Assembly: GCF_000196255.1 (NCBI RefSeq)
Contig: NC_006370.1
Span: 464,187 to 528,186 of the forward strand
DNA: 64,000 nucleotides
Source: Photobacterium profundum SS9
Lineage (GTDB): Bacteria > Pseudomonadota > Gammaproteobacteria > Enterobacterales > Vibrionaceae
Reading direction: 5' to 3'
Shown here: positions 21,262 to 30,859 of the stretch, one piece after another
Numbering within the stretch: position 1 is the first letter of the stretch
Layout: each line of letters opens with the position of its first letter
Program-made: the position numbers and the translations under genes
The notes under the pieces: generated by a model
Databases searched by the model: none
What the model saw: the letters and a program-made list of their open reading frames with translations, nothing else
What the model was told of the DNA's origin: nothing

Positions 21262-21612
21262 CTTTATTGACCTAAATGAAAATACGTACAATGTGATCAT
21301 GCAAATAGACAAGAATAAATACGTGAATGTGTATTGCCCCTTTGGGAGAAGAAAGTGAACTGAAATGTGATGGGAAGCATGCTTTTACCGTTATGAGTGT
21401 GCTCTCAAGAACATTTTTTGTTGGAGGTAATATGAATAGGAAGAGTAAGAATTATTTATAATTTAACCGCCATCACAAATAGAATAAGAAATGAAAAAAC
21501 ATAAATACATTAGAACATTTGCCTAAAGATACGAGTTAATTACTGCTCTACATTATGTCTAACTCACTCAATAGTGACGTTATCATCCCGCATGAAACAA
21601 AAGGACATAATA
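21262..21612 (+). promoter_or_regulatory. Leader and promoter region of xylFGH
   Basis: This is about 350 AT-rich bases without a credible gene. A weak CRP-like site, TTTAA-N6-TCACA, lies at 21462-21477 (8 of 10 consensus bases). AAGGA at 21601-21605 is the ribosome site of xylF. No riboswitch-like structure was recognised. Confidence 0.4.
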
Positions 21613-22608
21613 ATGAAAAAGGTAATTTCTCTTATTTGCGCGGTGCTTGTTGGTCTCGCTGCAATGCCGACACTCGCTAAAACCGTTAAAATAGGCATGG
21701 CAATTGATGACTTGCGTTTAGAGCGATGGCAAAAAGATCGGAGTATTTTTGTTGATCGAGCTGAATCACTAGGGGCTAAAGTCTATGTGCAATCGGCGAA
21801 TGGTAATGAGCAAACTCAGATATCACAAATTGAAAATATGATTTCACGGGGCGTTGATGTACTCGTCATTATTCCCTATAACGGTGAGGTGCTCAGTAAT
21901 GTGATTTCGGAAGCGAAACGAGATGGCATTAAAGTATTGGCCTACGATCGTTTAATTAGTAATGCCGACATCGACTTTTACTTGTCTTTCGATAATGAAA
22001 AAGTGGGTGAGATGCAAGCACAAGCTATGTTGAAAGCGAAACCAGAAGGTAATTACTTCTTGATGGGCGGTGCGCCGACAGATAACAACGCCAAGTTGTT
22101 CCGCCAAGGGCAAATGAATGTACTACAGCCTAAAATTGATTCTGGGGATGTGAAAATCATTGGTGATCAGTGGGTAGATTCATGGTTGGCAGAAAATGCG
22201 CTGAAAATTATGGAAAATGCGCTAACGGCTAATGACAATAATATCGATGTTGTTGTGGCATCGAACGATGCCACGGCTGGAGGGGCAATTCAGGCGCTAG
22301 AGGCTCAAGGACTTGCTGGTAATGTCGCTATTTCAGGACAAGATGCCGATCTCGCCGCTATTCGTCGTATTGTGGATGGCACACAAACAATGACGGTTTA
22401 TAAGCCTATCAGTAAATTAGCCGCTAAAGCCGCAGACATTGCGGTTGAACTCGGTAATTCAGAAATTCCCTCATCAAATACCACGTTGAATAACGGAACT
22501 AAAGACGTTCCCGCTTGGCTGCTTGAGCCTATCACGGTAAGCAAAGTTAATATCAAACAAACCATAGTAGCTGACAACTTCCATACGGAAAAAGACATTT
22601 ATCGTTAA
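21613..22608 (+). CDS. xylF: D-xylose ABC transporter, periplasmic xylose-binding protein
   Basis: XylF captures xylose in the periplasm and delivers it to XylGH. The 331-residue protein (E. coli 330) starts with a signal peptide, MKKVISLICAVLVGLAAMPTLA, cut before KTVKIG. The mature part has the sugar-binding fold with IGMAIDDLRLERWQKDR, SNDATAGGAIQALE and GQDADLAAIRRIVDGTQTMTVYKP, closely matching E. coli XylF. ATG 21613 is chosen for the AAGGA seven bases before it; an in-frame ATG at 21574 would spoil the signal peptide. It is the first gene of xylFGH. Confidence 0.95.
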   Translation: MKKVISLICAVLVGLAAMPTLAKTVKIGMAIDDLRLERWQKDRSIFVDRAESLGAKVYVQSANGNEQTQISQIENMISRGVDVLVIIPYNGEVLSNVISEAKRDGIKVLAYDRLISNADIDFYLSFDNEKVGEMQAQAMLKAKPEGNYFLMGGAPTDNNAKLFRQGQMNVLQPKIDSGDVKIIGDQWVDSWLAENALKIMENALTANDNNIDVVVASNDATAGGAIQALEAQGLAGNVAISGQDADLAAIRRIVDGTQTMTVYKPISKLAAKAADIAVELGNSEIPSSNTTLNNGTKDVPAWLLEPITVSKVNIKQTIVADNFHTEKDIYR

Positions 22609-22688
22609 TCCAACATGATCGGAGAGCTGAACGTTAGCTCTCCGACTGCGTTGGCAAAGCTATAATGTGACACGTTAAGGAGTGAATA

Positions 22689-24212
22689 ATGGTCCCTTTA
22701 TTAAAGATGACAAATATCGTTAAGTGTTTTGGAACGGTCAAAGCACTTGATGGTGTCAATATTCAGCTGCAACAAGGTGAGATCCTCTCGTTGTGTGGTG
22801 AAAATGGTTCTGGTAAATCAACGTTAATGAAAGTGTTGTGCGGTATTTATCCACACGGCGACTTTGAAGGGGAGATAGTGTTTGATGGGCAAGTTGTTGA
22901 GGTAAAAACGATTGCAGAGACCGAAGCGTTAGGCATTGCGATTATTCATCAAGAATTGACCCTAGTGAAAGAGCTGTCGGTTTTAGAGAACCTGTTTTTA
23001 GGTGCTGAAATTGAGACATTTGGTGTGCTTGATTTTGATCGCATGCACGCAGAAGCCGTGAAATTATTAAAGAAAGTGAAGCTTGATGTACCACCCGATA
23101 CGCGGGTGGGAGATCTAGGTGTCGGACAACAACAGCTTATTGAAATAGCGAAGGCACTTTCAAAAAATGCCCGATTACTGGTACTTGATGAACCGACGGC
23201 CCCCTTGACCGAATCTGAAACCGACATCTTGCTAGAGCTTGTTAATGACCTGAGGGAAGAGGGCGTTAGCTGTATCTATATTTCTCATAAACTCAACGAA
23301 GTGAAAGCTATCTCTGATCAGATCTGCGTTATTCGTGATGGGCAGCATATCGGCACCCGTGATGCTAAGTCGATGACGACGGATGACATTATTACCATGA
23401 TGGTTGGACGTGAGATGAAGCAACTTTTTCCTCGAGAAGAACACGATATTGGCGACATTGTACTTGAGGTGAAAAATATCAGCGCTTGGAGTAAAGCCAA
23501 TAGTCATATTCGTAAAGTGGATGATGTCAGTTTCGTGTTACGAAAAGGCGAAATTCTTGGTGTGTCGGGCTTGGTTGGGGCTGGGCGCACCGAATTAATG
23601 GAATGCTTGTTCGGTTGTTATCAAGGGCGGTATTCTGGTGAGGTGTATTTACAGGGACAAAAACTGACATTGCAGAGTTGCCATGACGCATTGGATGCGG
23701 GGATTGCCATGGTACCAGAAGATCGAAAGCGTCACGGCATTATCCCAATTATGTCAGTAGGAGAGAACATTACTCTGGCGAGTTTAACGGCGTTTACACA
23801 ATCTGGTGTTCTGAATGACGTAAAAGAGGCGTCTGCAATCAGTGAATCTATAAAAGCGTTAACCGTTAAAACACCGAATGCCGATCTCGCGATTAAACAC
23901 CTTTCTGGGGGAAACCAGCAAAAAGCAATTCTTGCGCGTTTCTTGTTGGTGAATCCAACGGTATTGATTTTAGATGAACCGACCCGAGGGATAGATGTTG
24001 GCGCAAAATATGAAATTTATAAATTAATGTTTCAGCTCGTCAAGCAAGGGATCAGTGTGATCATGGTGTCTTCTGAGTTACCTGAGGTTCTAGGGATCAG
24101 TGATCGAGTGCTTGTGATGCATGAAGGAAAGATAAAAGGTGATTTGATTAACGACAACTTGTCGCAAGAGCAAATCATGGACTGTGCGCTATCGGAAAAG
24201 GTGACAGCATAA
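22689..24212 (+). CDS. xylG: D-xylose ABC transporter, ATP-binding protein
   Basis: This is the tandem ATPase of the xylose importer, 507 residues (E. coli 513). The first cassette has Walker [10 protein letters not shown] (about 38-46), Q-loop HQELT, signature [13 protein letters not shown] and Walker [10 protein letters not shown]. The second has a degenerate Walker [10 protein letters not shown], signature [11 protein letters not shown] and Walker [11 protein letters not shown], the usual asymmetry of sugar importers of this class. AAGGAG precedes ATG 22689. Its last stop base is shared with the xylH start, so the two genes are translationally coupled. Confidence 0.95.
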   Translation: MVPLLKMTNIVKCFGTVKALDGVNIQLQQGEILSLCGENGSGKSTLMKVLCGIYPHGDFEGEIVFDGQVVEVKTIAETEALGIAIIHQELTLVKELSVLENLFLGAEIETFGVLDFDRMHAEAVKLLKKVKLDVPPDTRVGDLGVGQQQLIEIAKALSKNARLLVLDEPTAPLTESETDILLELVNDLREEGVSCIYISHKLNEVKAISDQICVIRDGQHIGTRDAKSMTTDDIITMMVGREMKQLFPREEHDIGDIVLEVKNISAWSKANSHIRKVDDVSFVLRKGEILGVSGLVGAGRTELMECLFGCYQGRYSGEVYLQGQKLTLQSCHDALDAGIAMVPEDRKRHGIIPIMSVGENITLASLTAFTQSGVLNDVKEASAISESIKALTVKTPNADLAIKHLSGGNQQKAILARFLLVNPTVLILDEPTRGIDVGAKYEIYKLMFQLVKQGISVIMVSSELPEVLGISDRVLVMHEGKIKGDLINDNLSQEQIMDCALSEKVTA

Positions 24213-25387
24213 TGGAACAGGTAAAAAGTGTGGCGACTCAAAGGCCAAAAAGTAACCTGCGTGAACAGCTACAAGGTGTAAAGTTGCAATTCATCGTAAT
24301 GGCGGCAGTTATCGTCATTATTATGCTGTTCTTCAGCGTGATGACGGAATGGAGTTACCTGTCCCCACGGAACATTTCCAATCTATTCAGACAAACAGCC
24401 ATTACCGGTATTCTTTCCATCGGAATGGTGTTTGTCATCATTAGCGGTGAAATTGATTTATCTGTTGGATCGATGATGGGTTTACTAGGGGGCGTGGCTG
24501 CTATTTTAGATGTGTGGTTTGGCTTACCTTTGCCTTTGACCATTGTACTCACATTGATCGCTGGTTTTTTGCTTGGTTTATGGAATGGTTGGTGGGTGGC
24601 TTATCGTAAAGTGCCGTCATTTATTGTGACGTTAGCTGGCATGTTGGCGTTTCGTGGCATTCTTATTGGCATTACTGATGGCACAACTGTGGCTCCTACG
24701 TCTCAGGCAATGGGGTTCATTGGTCAAAGTTACCTCCCTAGTTGGTTTGGCATGCTCCTTGGTGTGGGTAGCTTGTCCTTATATATTTATTGGCAGCAAC
24801 GTCGTAGAAGTATGAGGCAGCAGTATAATTTACCCGTTCCGATGGCAAGTACGTCGTTGGTGAAGCAAGCGGCTGTGGGCGTGGCGGTATTAAGCATTAT
24901 TCTTGTGCTTAATGATTACCGTGGCGTTCCGACGCCAGTATTACTGCTCGTGACCTTCTTGATAGTCGGCTCTTTTATTGCGAGTAAAACTCGGCTTGGT
25001 CGACGTGTTTACGCCATTGGGGGCAATATTGAAGCAAGCCGATTATCGGGTATTAATGTAGAGAAAACCAAGTTGTCTGTTTTCGCTATGAGTGGTTTTT
25101 TGGTGGCGGTAGCTGCATTAATTTTAAGCAGTCGCTTAGGGGCGGGTTCGCCATCGGCTGGTAATATTGCCGAACTGGATGCCATTGCTGCCTGTGTTAT
25201 TGGTGGCACGAGTATGGCGGGGGGGGTTGGTACCGTTATTGGTGCGGTGATCGGTGCATTTATCATGGCATCGTTGGATAATGGCATGAGTATGATGGAT
25301 GTGCCTACCTTCTGGCAATATATTGTTAAAGGTGGAATTTTACTGTTAGCAGTGTGGATGGATAGTGCGACAAAAGCCCGACGCTAA
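24212..25387 (+). CDS. xylH: D-xylose ABC transporter, permease
   Basis: XylH is the membrane channel of the xylose importer, 391 residues (E. coli 393), with about ten hydrophobic helices. Family segments are clear: [68 protein letters not shown] and [23 protein letters not shown]. The start ATG overlaps the xylG stop by one base (TAATG). It ends the xylFGH operon at a strong terminator. Confidence 0.95.
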   Translation: MEQVKSVATQRPKSNLREQLQGVKLQFIVMAAVIVIIMLFFSVMTEWSYLSPRNISNLFRQTAITGILSIGMVFVIISGEIDLSVGSMMGLLGGVAAILDVWFGLPLPLTIVLTLIAGFLLGLWNGWWVAYRKVPSFIVTLAGMLAFRGILIGITDGTTVAPTSQAMGFIGQSYLPSWFGMLLGVGSLSLYIYWQQRRRSMRQQYNLPVPMASTSLVKQAAVGVAVLSIILVLNDYRGVPTPVLLLVTFLIVGSFIASKTRLGRRVYAIGGNIEASRLSGINVEKTKLSVFAMSGFLVAVAALILSSRLGAGSPSAGNIAELDAIAACVIGGTSMAGGVGTVIGAVIGAFIMASLDNGMSMMDVPTFWQYIVKGGILLLAVWMDSATKARR

Positions 25388-25402
25388 CAGTGGTTAAAAC
25401 AG

Positions 25403-25437
25403 TAAAAAGCCCTCTTTTAAATATAGAGGGCTTTTTT
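25403..25437. terminator. Rho-independent terminator between xylH and the xylR remnant
   Basis: GCCCTCT (25409-25415) pairs with AGAGGGC (25425-25431). A run precedes and T run follows, so it can work in both directions for xylFGH (plus) and xylR (minus). Confidence 0.9.
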
Positions 25438-25465
25438 CGTTGTGGAGCATCAAATAGTGAGCCAG

Positions 25466-26669
25466 CTAGCTTGATGGGGTAATACTGTCACGGTGTTCTT
25501 TCGGGGTTTGATTTAAGTTCTTTTTAAAAACGGTATACATGTATTGCAAGGAAGGGTATCCACACAGATGTGAATTTCAACGATGGGTAAAGAAGTTGTT
25601 TTTAGAAGACAGCCCGCTCGCTTCAATTTTGAGTTATGAATCTCTGGGTGAATAGAGTGCCCCCGTTCTTCTTTAAATCGAGCTTCCATATTGGAACGAG
25701 AAATACCGACATAACTGAGCACTTGATCCACTTTAATGCCTTTGCACGCATTGAGGCGAGTAAAGCGCATGGCTTGAATAACGTACGTATCTTTTATTGC
25801 TTGAAAGTCGGTCCTTTGGCGTTCAAATACTTGTGTTGGCGGCACTAATATTCGCATGTGATGGTTGAACGTTTCTTACCGAATATACTGTGCCTTTTTC
25901 TTTGGCTTCGATACGCTTATGCAACATTTTTGCCGCGTGATACCCCATCTCTTTACAGCCTTGCCCGACAGAGCTCAGTGATACTCGCGGTTAGGTAGCG
26001 CGCAAGCTCTTCATTATCGATGCCAATCACGGATACTTTATCAGGCACCATGATATTAAGGTGTTCACAGACTTGTAGAAGATGGCGTGCTCTTGAATCC
26101 GTCACGGCGATGATGCCGATGGGAGTGGATAAGCGTTGTAGCCAATCGGCTAAACGGTTCATGTCGTATTGCCATGTTTGCGGGCTGGTATCATTGCCGC
26201 GATAGACCGAACAAGAGTACCCTGCAGATTGGACAACATGCTTAAAAGCCTTTTCACGTTCATGAGCCCAACGTTTCCAAGAATCTTGTGGCATTCCATA
26301 AAAAGCGAAGTTTTCTAATCCTTTGTTACGTAAGTGCTGAAATGCTAACTCTATCAGGGCTTGGTTATCGGTCGCGACATAAGGGACATCGGGATAGTCT
26401 TGGCTGTTTTCATAGGAACCGCCCACACCAACAACGGGGATGTCTGAATGTTCTAATAACGCCATGATGTCAGGGTTATCGAAGTCAGCAATAACCCCAT
26501 CGCCTTTCCACGCATGAAAGTTTTCGATGTGAGTGGTGAATTCTTCTTCTAAATAGATATCCCAATCACATTGGGATGCTTGAAGGTATTCACCCACTCC
26601 TTCTATCACTTGGCGATCATACACTTTATTAGCATTAAAGAGCAGTGTGATGCGAAAACGTTTATTCAT
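25466..26669 (-). pseudogene. xylR: Frameshifted xylose operon regulator XylR
   Basis: This is the E. coli-type XylR broken into several frames. The N-terminal sensor runs intact from the start at 26669 (KRFRITLLFNANKVYDRQVIEGVGEYLQAS) to about 26000 (VSVIGIDNEELARYL). Reading then has to shift to another frame for VSLSSVGQGCKEMGYHAAKMLHKRIEAKEK (to about 25865). A second shift gives RILVPPTQVFERQRTDF...GISRSNMEARFKEE, the AraC domain (to about 25575), and a third gives CGYPSLQYMYTVFKKNLNQTPKEHRD, ending at the stop 25466-25468. Without the shifts the product lacks DNA-binding domains. Each piece still matches E. coli XylR well, so decay is recent or the calls reflect sequence errors. xylB is divergent, 240 bases away. 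Confidence 0.88.
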
Positions 26670-26909
26670 GATTCTCTGATAGTAGTTTGTGCTTTTGTTC
26701 AGAGTCTACCAGTCTCAAGGCGTGCTCGATGTGATCTTTCGCTCAGTCGTTAAATCCATGAACATGACTATTAAAAATCGTAATTGTGCAAAAAACGTGG
26801 AGGATTACTATTAGTTCAGTGCTTGATAACGGTGGCTGTGATTGCGTCTCTTTGAGCAATGATTGAGGCACAGCAGTCGAGCAAATTGATGAAATAGAGG
26901 ATGAATGGA

Positions 26910-28361
26910 ATGTATATAGGCATTGACTTGGGTACATCAGGGGTAAAATCGATCGCCATGTTGAGCTCTGGTGAAATAGTTGCATCTGAAACTGTATCGC
27001 TAGGTATCTCTCGGCCTCAACCATTGTGGTCAGAGCAAAACCCGATTGATTGGTGGGAGGCAACCTGCGCATCCATTAAGGGTTTAAAGCAGCAAGTGGA
27101 TTTAACGGCAGTGCAAGCCATTGGTTTATCTGGTCAGATGCATGGTGCCACATTGTTAAATAAGCAAGGTGACGTGCTGAGACCTGCGATTTTATGGAAT
27201 GATGGCCGTTGTGATCAAGAATGTCGAGAGCTGGAAGCTGCGGTGCCAAACAGTCGTGATATTACAGGTAATATTATGATGCCGGGTTTTACAGCACCTA
27301 AAGTTAAATGGGTTGCTAACCATGAGCCTGACATCTTTGAACAAATCGATAAGGTACTGCTACCTAAAGACTACTTACGCTTTAAGATGACGGGTGATTT
27401 TGCCTCTGATTTATCGGATTCCGCCGGGACGTTATGGTTAGATGTAAACCGCCGAGATTGGGATGATAGCTTACTGGTAGCGACTGGCTTAACACGACAT
27501 CATATGCCTGCATTATTTGAAGGCAACGAAGTTACTGGCACATTGACTCCAGATATTGCGGATCAATGGGGTATGTCTTGTGTGCCCGTTATTGCGGGAG
27601 GCGGAGATAATGCGGCAGGTGCAATCGGTGTGGGCATTACCCAGTCAGGACAGGCAATGTTATCGCTGGGTACTTCAGGGGTGTATCTTGCGGTTAGTGA
27701 TGGTTTCATTGCGAACCCTGAATCTGCATTGCACAGCTTCTGCCATGCATTACCGAATACTTGGCATACCATGTCTGTTATTTTAAGTGCTGCCTCGTGT
27801 TTGAAATGGGTAGCAGGTCTGACTGGCTTTGATGATGTTGGTAACATGATTAAGCAAGTGGAAACGCAGGCTGATAAAAGTTCGCAGGTTATTTTCTTGC
27901 CTTATTTATCCGGTGAGCGTACCCCACATAATAACCCTAATGCTAAAGGGGTGTTCTTTGGTATGACTCACTCAACCACGAAATTTGAGCTTGCCCTCGC
28001 GGTATTAGAAGGGGTGGGCTTTGCCTTTGCTGATGGTTTTGATGCATTGCATGTGACTAAAAACGTACCTGATGAAGTGTCTTTGATCGGTGGTGGAGCA
28101 CGCAGTGAGTATTGGCGTCAAATGTTAGCGGATATTGTGGGCTTACCTTTGGTATATAGAAAAGGAGGTGATGTTGGCCCCGCGCTAGGTGCAGCACGTT
28201 TAGCCATGCTTAGCCAAAGTAAAGGTGCAATGATTTCAGATGTGTGTCCTGTACCAGAGGTTGTACAACGACATGAACCAGATAAAGATAACCAAGCTCG
28301 CTATCAAGCTAAACGAGATGTGTTTCAGGCGCTCTATCAGCAATTGAATGGACTCTTTTAG
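26910..28361 (+). CDS. xylB: Xylulokinase
   Basis: XylB phosphorylates D-xylulose to xylulose 5-phosphate for the pentose phosphate pathway. The FGGY-family protein has 483 residues (E. coli 484). Motifs include the N-terminal phosphate loop GIDLGTSGVK, SGQMHGATLL, the WNDGRC-x-QEC segment, catalytic Asp in GGGDNAAGAIGVG, SLGTSGVYLAVS and GGGARSEYWRQMLAD, all nearly identical to E. coli XylB. ATG 26910 gives the canonical N terminus MYIGIDLG and has GAGG nine bases before it; ATG 26901 is possible. It is divergent from the broken xylR, and its transcription may now depend on the other XylR-like protein. Confidence 0.95.
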   Translation: MYIGIDLGTSGVKSIAMLSSGEIVASETVSLGISRPQPLWSEQNPIDWWEATCASIKGLKQQVDLTAVQAIGLSGQMHGATLLNKQGDVLRPAILWNDGRCDQECRELEAAVPNSRDITGNIMMPGFTAPKVKWVANHEPDIFEQIDKVLLPKDYLRFKMTGDFASDLSDSAGTLWLDVNRRDWDDSLLVATGLTRHHMPALFEGNEVTGTLTPDIADQWGMSCVPVIAGGGDNAAGAIGVGITQSGQAMLSLGTSGVYLAVSDGFIANPESALHSFCHALPNTWHTMSVILSAASCLKWVAGLTGFDDVGNMIKQVETQADKSSQVIFLPYLSGERTPHNNPNAKGVFFGMTHSTTKFELALAVLEGVGFAFADGFDALHVTKNVPDEVSLIGGGARSEYWRQMLADIVGLPLVYRKGGDVGPALGAARLAMLSQSKGAMISDVCPVPEVVQRHEPDKDNQARYQAKRDVFQALYQQLNGLF

Positions 28362-28382
28362 AGAGCCGAGGGTTTTCGTTTT

Positions 28383-28417
28383 ACGATTAAGCCGTTCACA
28401 GCGAACGGTTTAATCGT
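28383..28417 (+). terminator. Long hairpin after xylB, possible terminator
   Basis: A 15-pair stem (28383-28397 with 28403-28417, one G-T pair) closes a five-base loop ACAGC. Only a weak T-rich stretch follows, so it may be a 3'-end stabilising hairpin rather than an efficient terminator. Confidence 0.6.
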
Positions 28418-28504
28418 GGTTTATGTTCAATTAACACACATAATTGATGTAATTTCTCTTTGCCTGAGTATACTAGCGAACGCTTGTACGCTGAGGAGAG
28501 CTCC

Positions 28505-29230
28505 ATGATATTTTTATTGCGCATTGTAGCCATCGCAATTTTTGCCGTTTTCATGTTTGTATTTGGTTGTGGTTACTGTTTGTTTAGCCCGCGAAACCCT
28601 AAACATGTGTATACGTTAGGTCGTTTATTTAGCAAGATGACACGTGTATTGGGGGTCAAACTCGAAGTTCGCCATGCTGCCGGTGTCAATGCTTCGGGAG
28701 CGAAAGTGTATGTTGCTAATCATCAAAATAGTTATGATTTGTTTACCGTTTCAGGTGCAATCATGCCTAAGACTGTGACGGTCGGTAAAAAAAGCTTGGT
28801 GTGGATGCCGCTATTTGGTCAATTTTATTGGCTAACAGGTAACATTTTGATTGACCGTACTAACCGTAGCAAAGCAGCGGGCACAATTGGTCAAATAGTC
28901 AGTAAAATTAAAAAACAAAAAGTGTCTGTCTGGATGTTTCCTGAGGGAACTCGTTCTCGAGGTCGTGGTTTATTACCCTTTAAGACTGGTGCCTTCCACG
29001 CGGCAATTGGTGCAGAAGTACCCGTTGTACCTATTGTGTGTAGCTCAACAGATAAGATCAAATTAAACCGTTGGAATAACGGTGTTGTGATTGTTGAAAT
29101 TATGCCACCTGTATCGACGGAAGGGCTAGCAAGAGAAGATGTGCGTGAGCTATCAACAACATGCCGCGACATGATGAAAGACAAGCTAATAGAGCTTGAT
29201 GCAGAAGTCGCGACACGCGCAGGAAAGTAA
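28505..29230 (+). CDS. plsC: 1-acyl-sn-glycerol-3-phosphate acyltransferase
   Basis: PlsC transfers a fatty acyl group to lysophosphatidic acid to make phosphatidic acid at the inner membrane. The 241-residue protein (E. coli 245) starts with a hydrophobic anchor, MIFLLRIVAIAIFAVFMFVF. The acyltransferase motifs are NHQNSYD (catalytic H-x4-D), GNILIDRTNR, FPEGTRSRGRG and VPVVPIV. ATG 28505 has GAGGAGAG immediately upstream; the frame is open to 28460 but that start has no ribosome site. It is followed by a terminator, so it is probably monocistronic. Confidence 0.93.
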   Translation: MIFLLRIVAIAIFAVFMFVFGCGYCLFSPRNPKHVYTLGRLFSKMTRVLGVKLEVRHAAGVNASGAKVYVANHQNSYDLFTVSGAIMPKTVTVGKKSLVWMPLFGQFYWLTGNILIDRTNRSKAAGTIGQIVSKIKKQKVSVWMFPEGTRSRGRGLLPFKTGAFHAAIGAEVPVVPIVCSSTDKIKLNRWNNGVVIVEIMPPVSTEGLAREDVRELSTTCRDMMKDKLIELDAEVATRAGK

Positions 29231-29251
29231 AAGGTTCATCTAGCAGGGCTT

Positions 29252-29301
29252 GTAGAACAACTAGGTTATAAATGAGTGCCTTGAGGTAACTTGGGGATAG
29301 A
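29252..29301. repeat. Deletion remnant of the 266-268 bp dispersed repeat
   Basis: About 50 bases (GTAGAACAACTAGG..., then a GAGTGCCTTG block, then AGGTAACTTGGG) match the right part of the full copy at 29988-30253 but lack about 40 interior bases between the blocks. It lies between the plsC stop and its terminator. Confidence 0.6.
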
Positions 29302-29336
29302 TATTGACCAAAAATGGAAAAGTGCCACTATTTAAT

Positions 29337-29373
29337 AAGGACATGCTGATGAGTATCCGCATGTCCTTTTTGT
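29337..29373 (+). terminator. Rho-independent terminator of plsC
   Basis: AAGGACATGC (29337-29346) pairs perfectly with GCATGTCCTT (29359-29368), followed by TTTGTTTTT. It lies upstream of idi and separates the two genes. Confidence 0.88.
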
Positions 29374-29398
29374 TTTTAATGTGTAGAAGATAGAATTC

Positions 29399-29941
29399 AT
29401 GATAATTGAAGAACAGGTTGTATTGGTCGATCAGCAGGGACGAGCACTAGGTTTGCAGGAAAAAATGCAAGCTCACCGTGATGGAGCTTTGCATTTGGCT
29501 TTTTCTGTTTTGTTGTATCGTGAGACGACGCAGGGCATAGAATTTCTCATGCAGCAGCGAGCCTTGGGTAAGTATCACAGTGGCGGTTTGTGGACCAACA
29601 CATGTTGCTCTCACCCTAGGCAAGGTGAAACGTTAGAGCAAGCAGGTTTGCGTCGTTTAACCGAAGAGATGGGCATTGTCGGCTTAGAGTCATTGGATGA
29701 TATTGCAAGCTTTGTTTATCGTGCAGAACTTGATAATCAATTAATCGAGCACGAGTGGGATCATGTATTGATCGCCAACGGGACTGAATTAGCGATCATT
29801 CCTAATTCTGAAGAAGTGAAGTCTTATCGCTGGTGGTCTAAAGCAGATCTTGAGTTAGGGCTAGCTGATACCCCTGAACTATTTACGGCTTGGTTTCCCC
29901 AAGTATTACAGTATGTAATTAATGAGCTATCAAGCCAGTAA
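29399..29941 (+). CDS. idi: Isopentenyl-diphosphate delta-isomerase, type I
   Basis: Idi interconverts isopentenyl and dimethylallyl diphosphate for isoprenoid synthesis. The 180-residue Nudix-like protein has the catalytic cysteine in WTNTCCSHPRQGE (near 60-72), the Nudix-like segment AGLRRLTEEMGI, and the catalytic glutamate in EHEWDHVLIA, as in E. coli Idi (182 residues). The ATG at 29399 has only a weak purine-rich stretch upstream. It stands alone between the plsC terminator and a dispersed repeat. Type I Idi is accessory in MEP-pathway bacteria. Confidence 0.93.
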   Translation: MIIEEQVVLVDQQGRALGLQEKMQAHRDGALHLAFSVLLYRETTQGIEFLMQQRALGKYHSGGLWTNTCCSHPRQGETLEQAGLRRLTEEMGIVGLESLDDIASFVYRAELDNQLIEHEWDHVLIANGTELAIIPNSEEVKSYRWWSKADLELGLADTPELFTAWFPQVLQYVINELSSQ

Positions 29942-29987
29942 TGCCAGTAGTATTAAGCGAAGAAAGTATCTAACCATCGATTCATTC

Positions 29988-30253
29988 TATACCCAAGTCA
30001 CTTCAAGATGCAGGATTCAGAGTGATACCAGCGTATTTAATTCAAGGAAAATGTGTGTAGGAATGGCATTCCCTTTCAAGCTCATTTGACACAGAAGTAG
30101 ATACGCTGAATCACTCCCGAAGGGCGAGTTTTGTTGGGCTCTATGCGGTGTTACTTATTTCCAACGTAGAACGACTAGGTCTATAAATAAGTGCCTTGCC
30201 TAGAGCCCAACAAATTCTCGCTGAAATGAGTATCTTGAAGTGACTTGGGTATA
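29988..30253. repeat. Dispersed palindromic element, copy 1 (266 bp)
   Basis: The element has terminal inverted repeats: it opens with TATACCCAAGTCACTTCAAG and closes with CTTGAAGTGACTTGGGTATA. Copy 2 at 38735-39002 is about the same length and lies in the opposite orientation, sharing the internal blocks AATGGCATTCC, GACACAGAAGTAGA and CGAAGGGCGAG. No transposase is encoded, and it sits in an intergenic gap. It resembles a miniature inverted-repeat (MITE-like) element. Confidence 0.85.
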
Positions 30254-30260
30254 TTAGAAT

Positions 30261-30305
30261 GGAAAACCAATAAAAGCTGCCAAAGGCAGCTTTTATTGGT
30301 TTCAT
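30261..30305. terminator. Rho-independent terminator of ridA
   Basis: A perfect 17-pair stem (30265-30281 with 30285-30301) closes a three-base loop AAA. T-rich strands on both flanks allow action on ridA (minus) and on transcripts from idi (plus). Confidence 0.9.
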
Positions 30306-30324
30306 AAATCAAGATTCAAGCGAA

Positions 30325-30711
30325 TTACTTACGAACGGCAATTGCTTCAATTTCAATTTTTACATCTTTTGGTAAACGAGCAACTTCAACACATGAACGT
30401 GCTGGGTATGGTGCGTTGTGCTCATCAAAAAACTGACCGTAAACTTCATTTACTGTTGCAAAATCATTAAGATCTTTTACAAAGACGGTCATTTTCACGA
30501 TATCAGAAACGTTAAGACCGGAAGAGGCTACAACTGCTTTTACGTTTTCTAGAGACTGACGCGCTTGCTCTGCAATGGCTTCTGGCACTTCACCTGTTAC
30601 TGGGTTTACTGGAATTTGACCAGAAGTTAGCACCATATTACCAAGGTCAACACCTTGTACGTAAGGGCCGATAGCAGCAGGAGCTTGATCTGTATGTAGA
30701 ACTTGAGTCAT
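30325..30711 (-). CDS. ridA: 2-iminobutanoate/2-iminopropanoate deaminase RidA
   Basis: RidA (YjgF/YER057c/UK114) hydrolyses reactive enamine/imine intermediates from PLP enzymes such as threonine dehydratase. The 128-residue product is typical. It has GPYVQGVDLGNMVLTSGQIPVNP, the arginine of ARSCVEVARLPKDVKIEIEAIAV that binds the imine carboxylate, and the Glu of the ending IEIEA. AAGGATAACC precedes the ATG. It is often next to arginine and pyrimidine genes (E. coli yjgF beside pyrBI), and here it shares that neighbourhood with argR and pyrBI on the same strand. Confidence 0.95.
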   Translation of the reverse strand: MTQVLHTDQAPAAIGPYVQGVDLGNMVLTSGQIPVNPVTGEVPEAIAEQARQSLENVKAVVASSGLNVSDIVKMTVFVKDLNDFATVNEVYGQFFDEHNAPYPARSCVEVARLPKDVKIEIEAIAVRK

Positions 30712-30859
30712 TGGTTATCCTTATTCAGTCATTCACAACTAAAGATGAAAGCCAGCAATCGAATTACTGGCTAAAAGTGTTCTTAGTGTGCAACTCAATA
30801 TCGCTTAGGTCAAAGCAAAAACGATGTAATGCATCTATATCAACGTTCTGTGACGTAAG

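Noticed and set aside
30712..30859. Regulatory RNA or riboswitch upstream of ridA
   Set aside because: Only a short promoter-sized gap with no strong pairing or known motif was seen.
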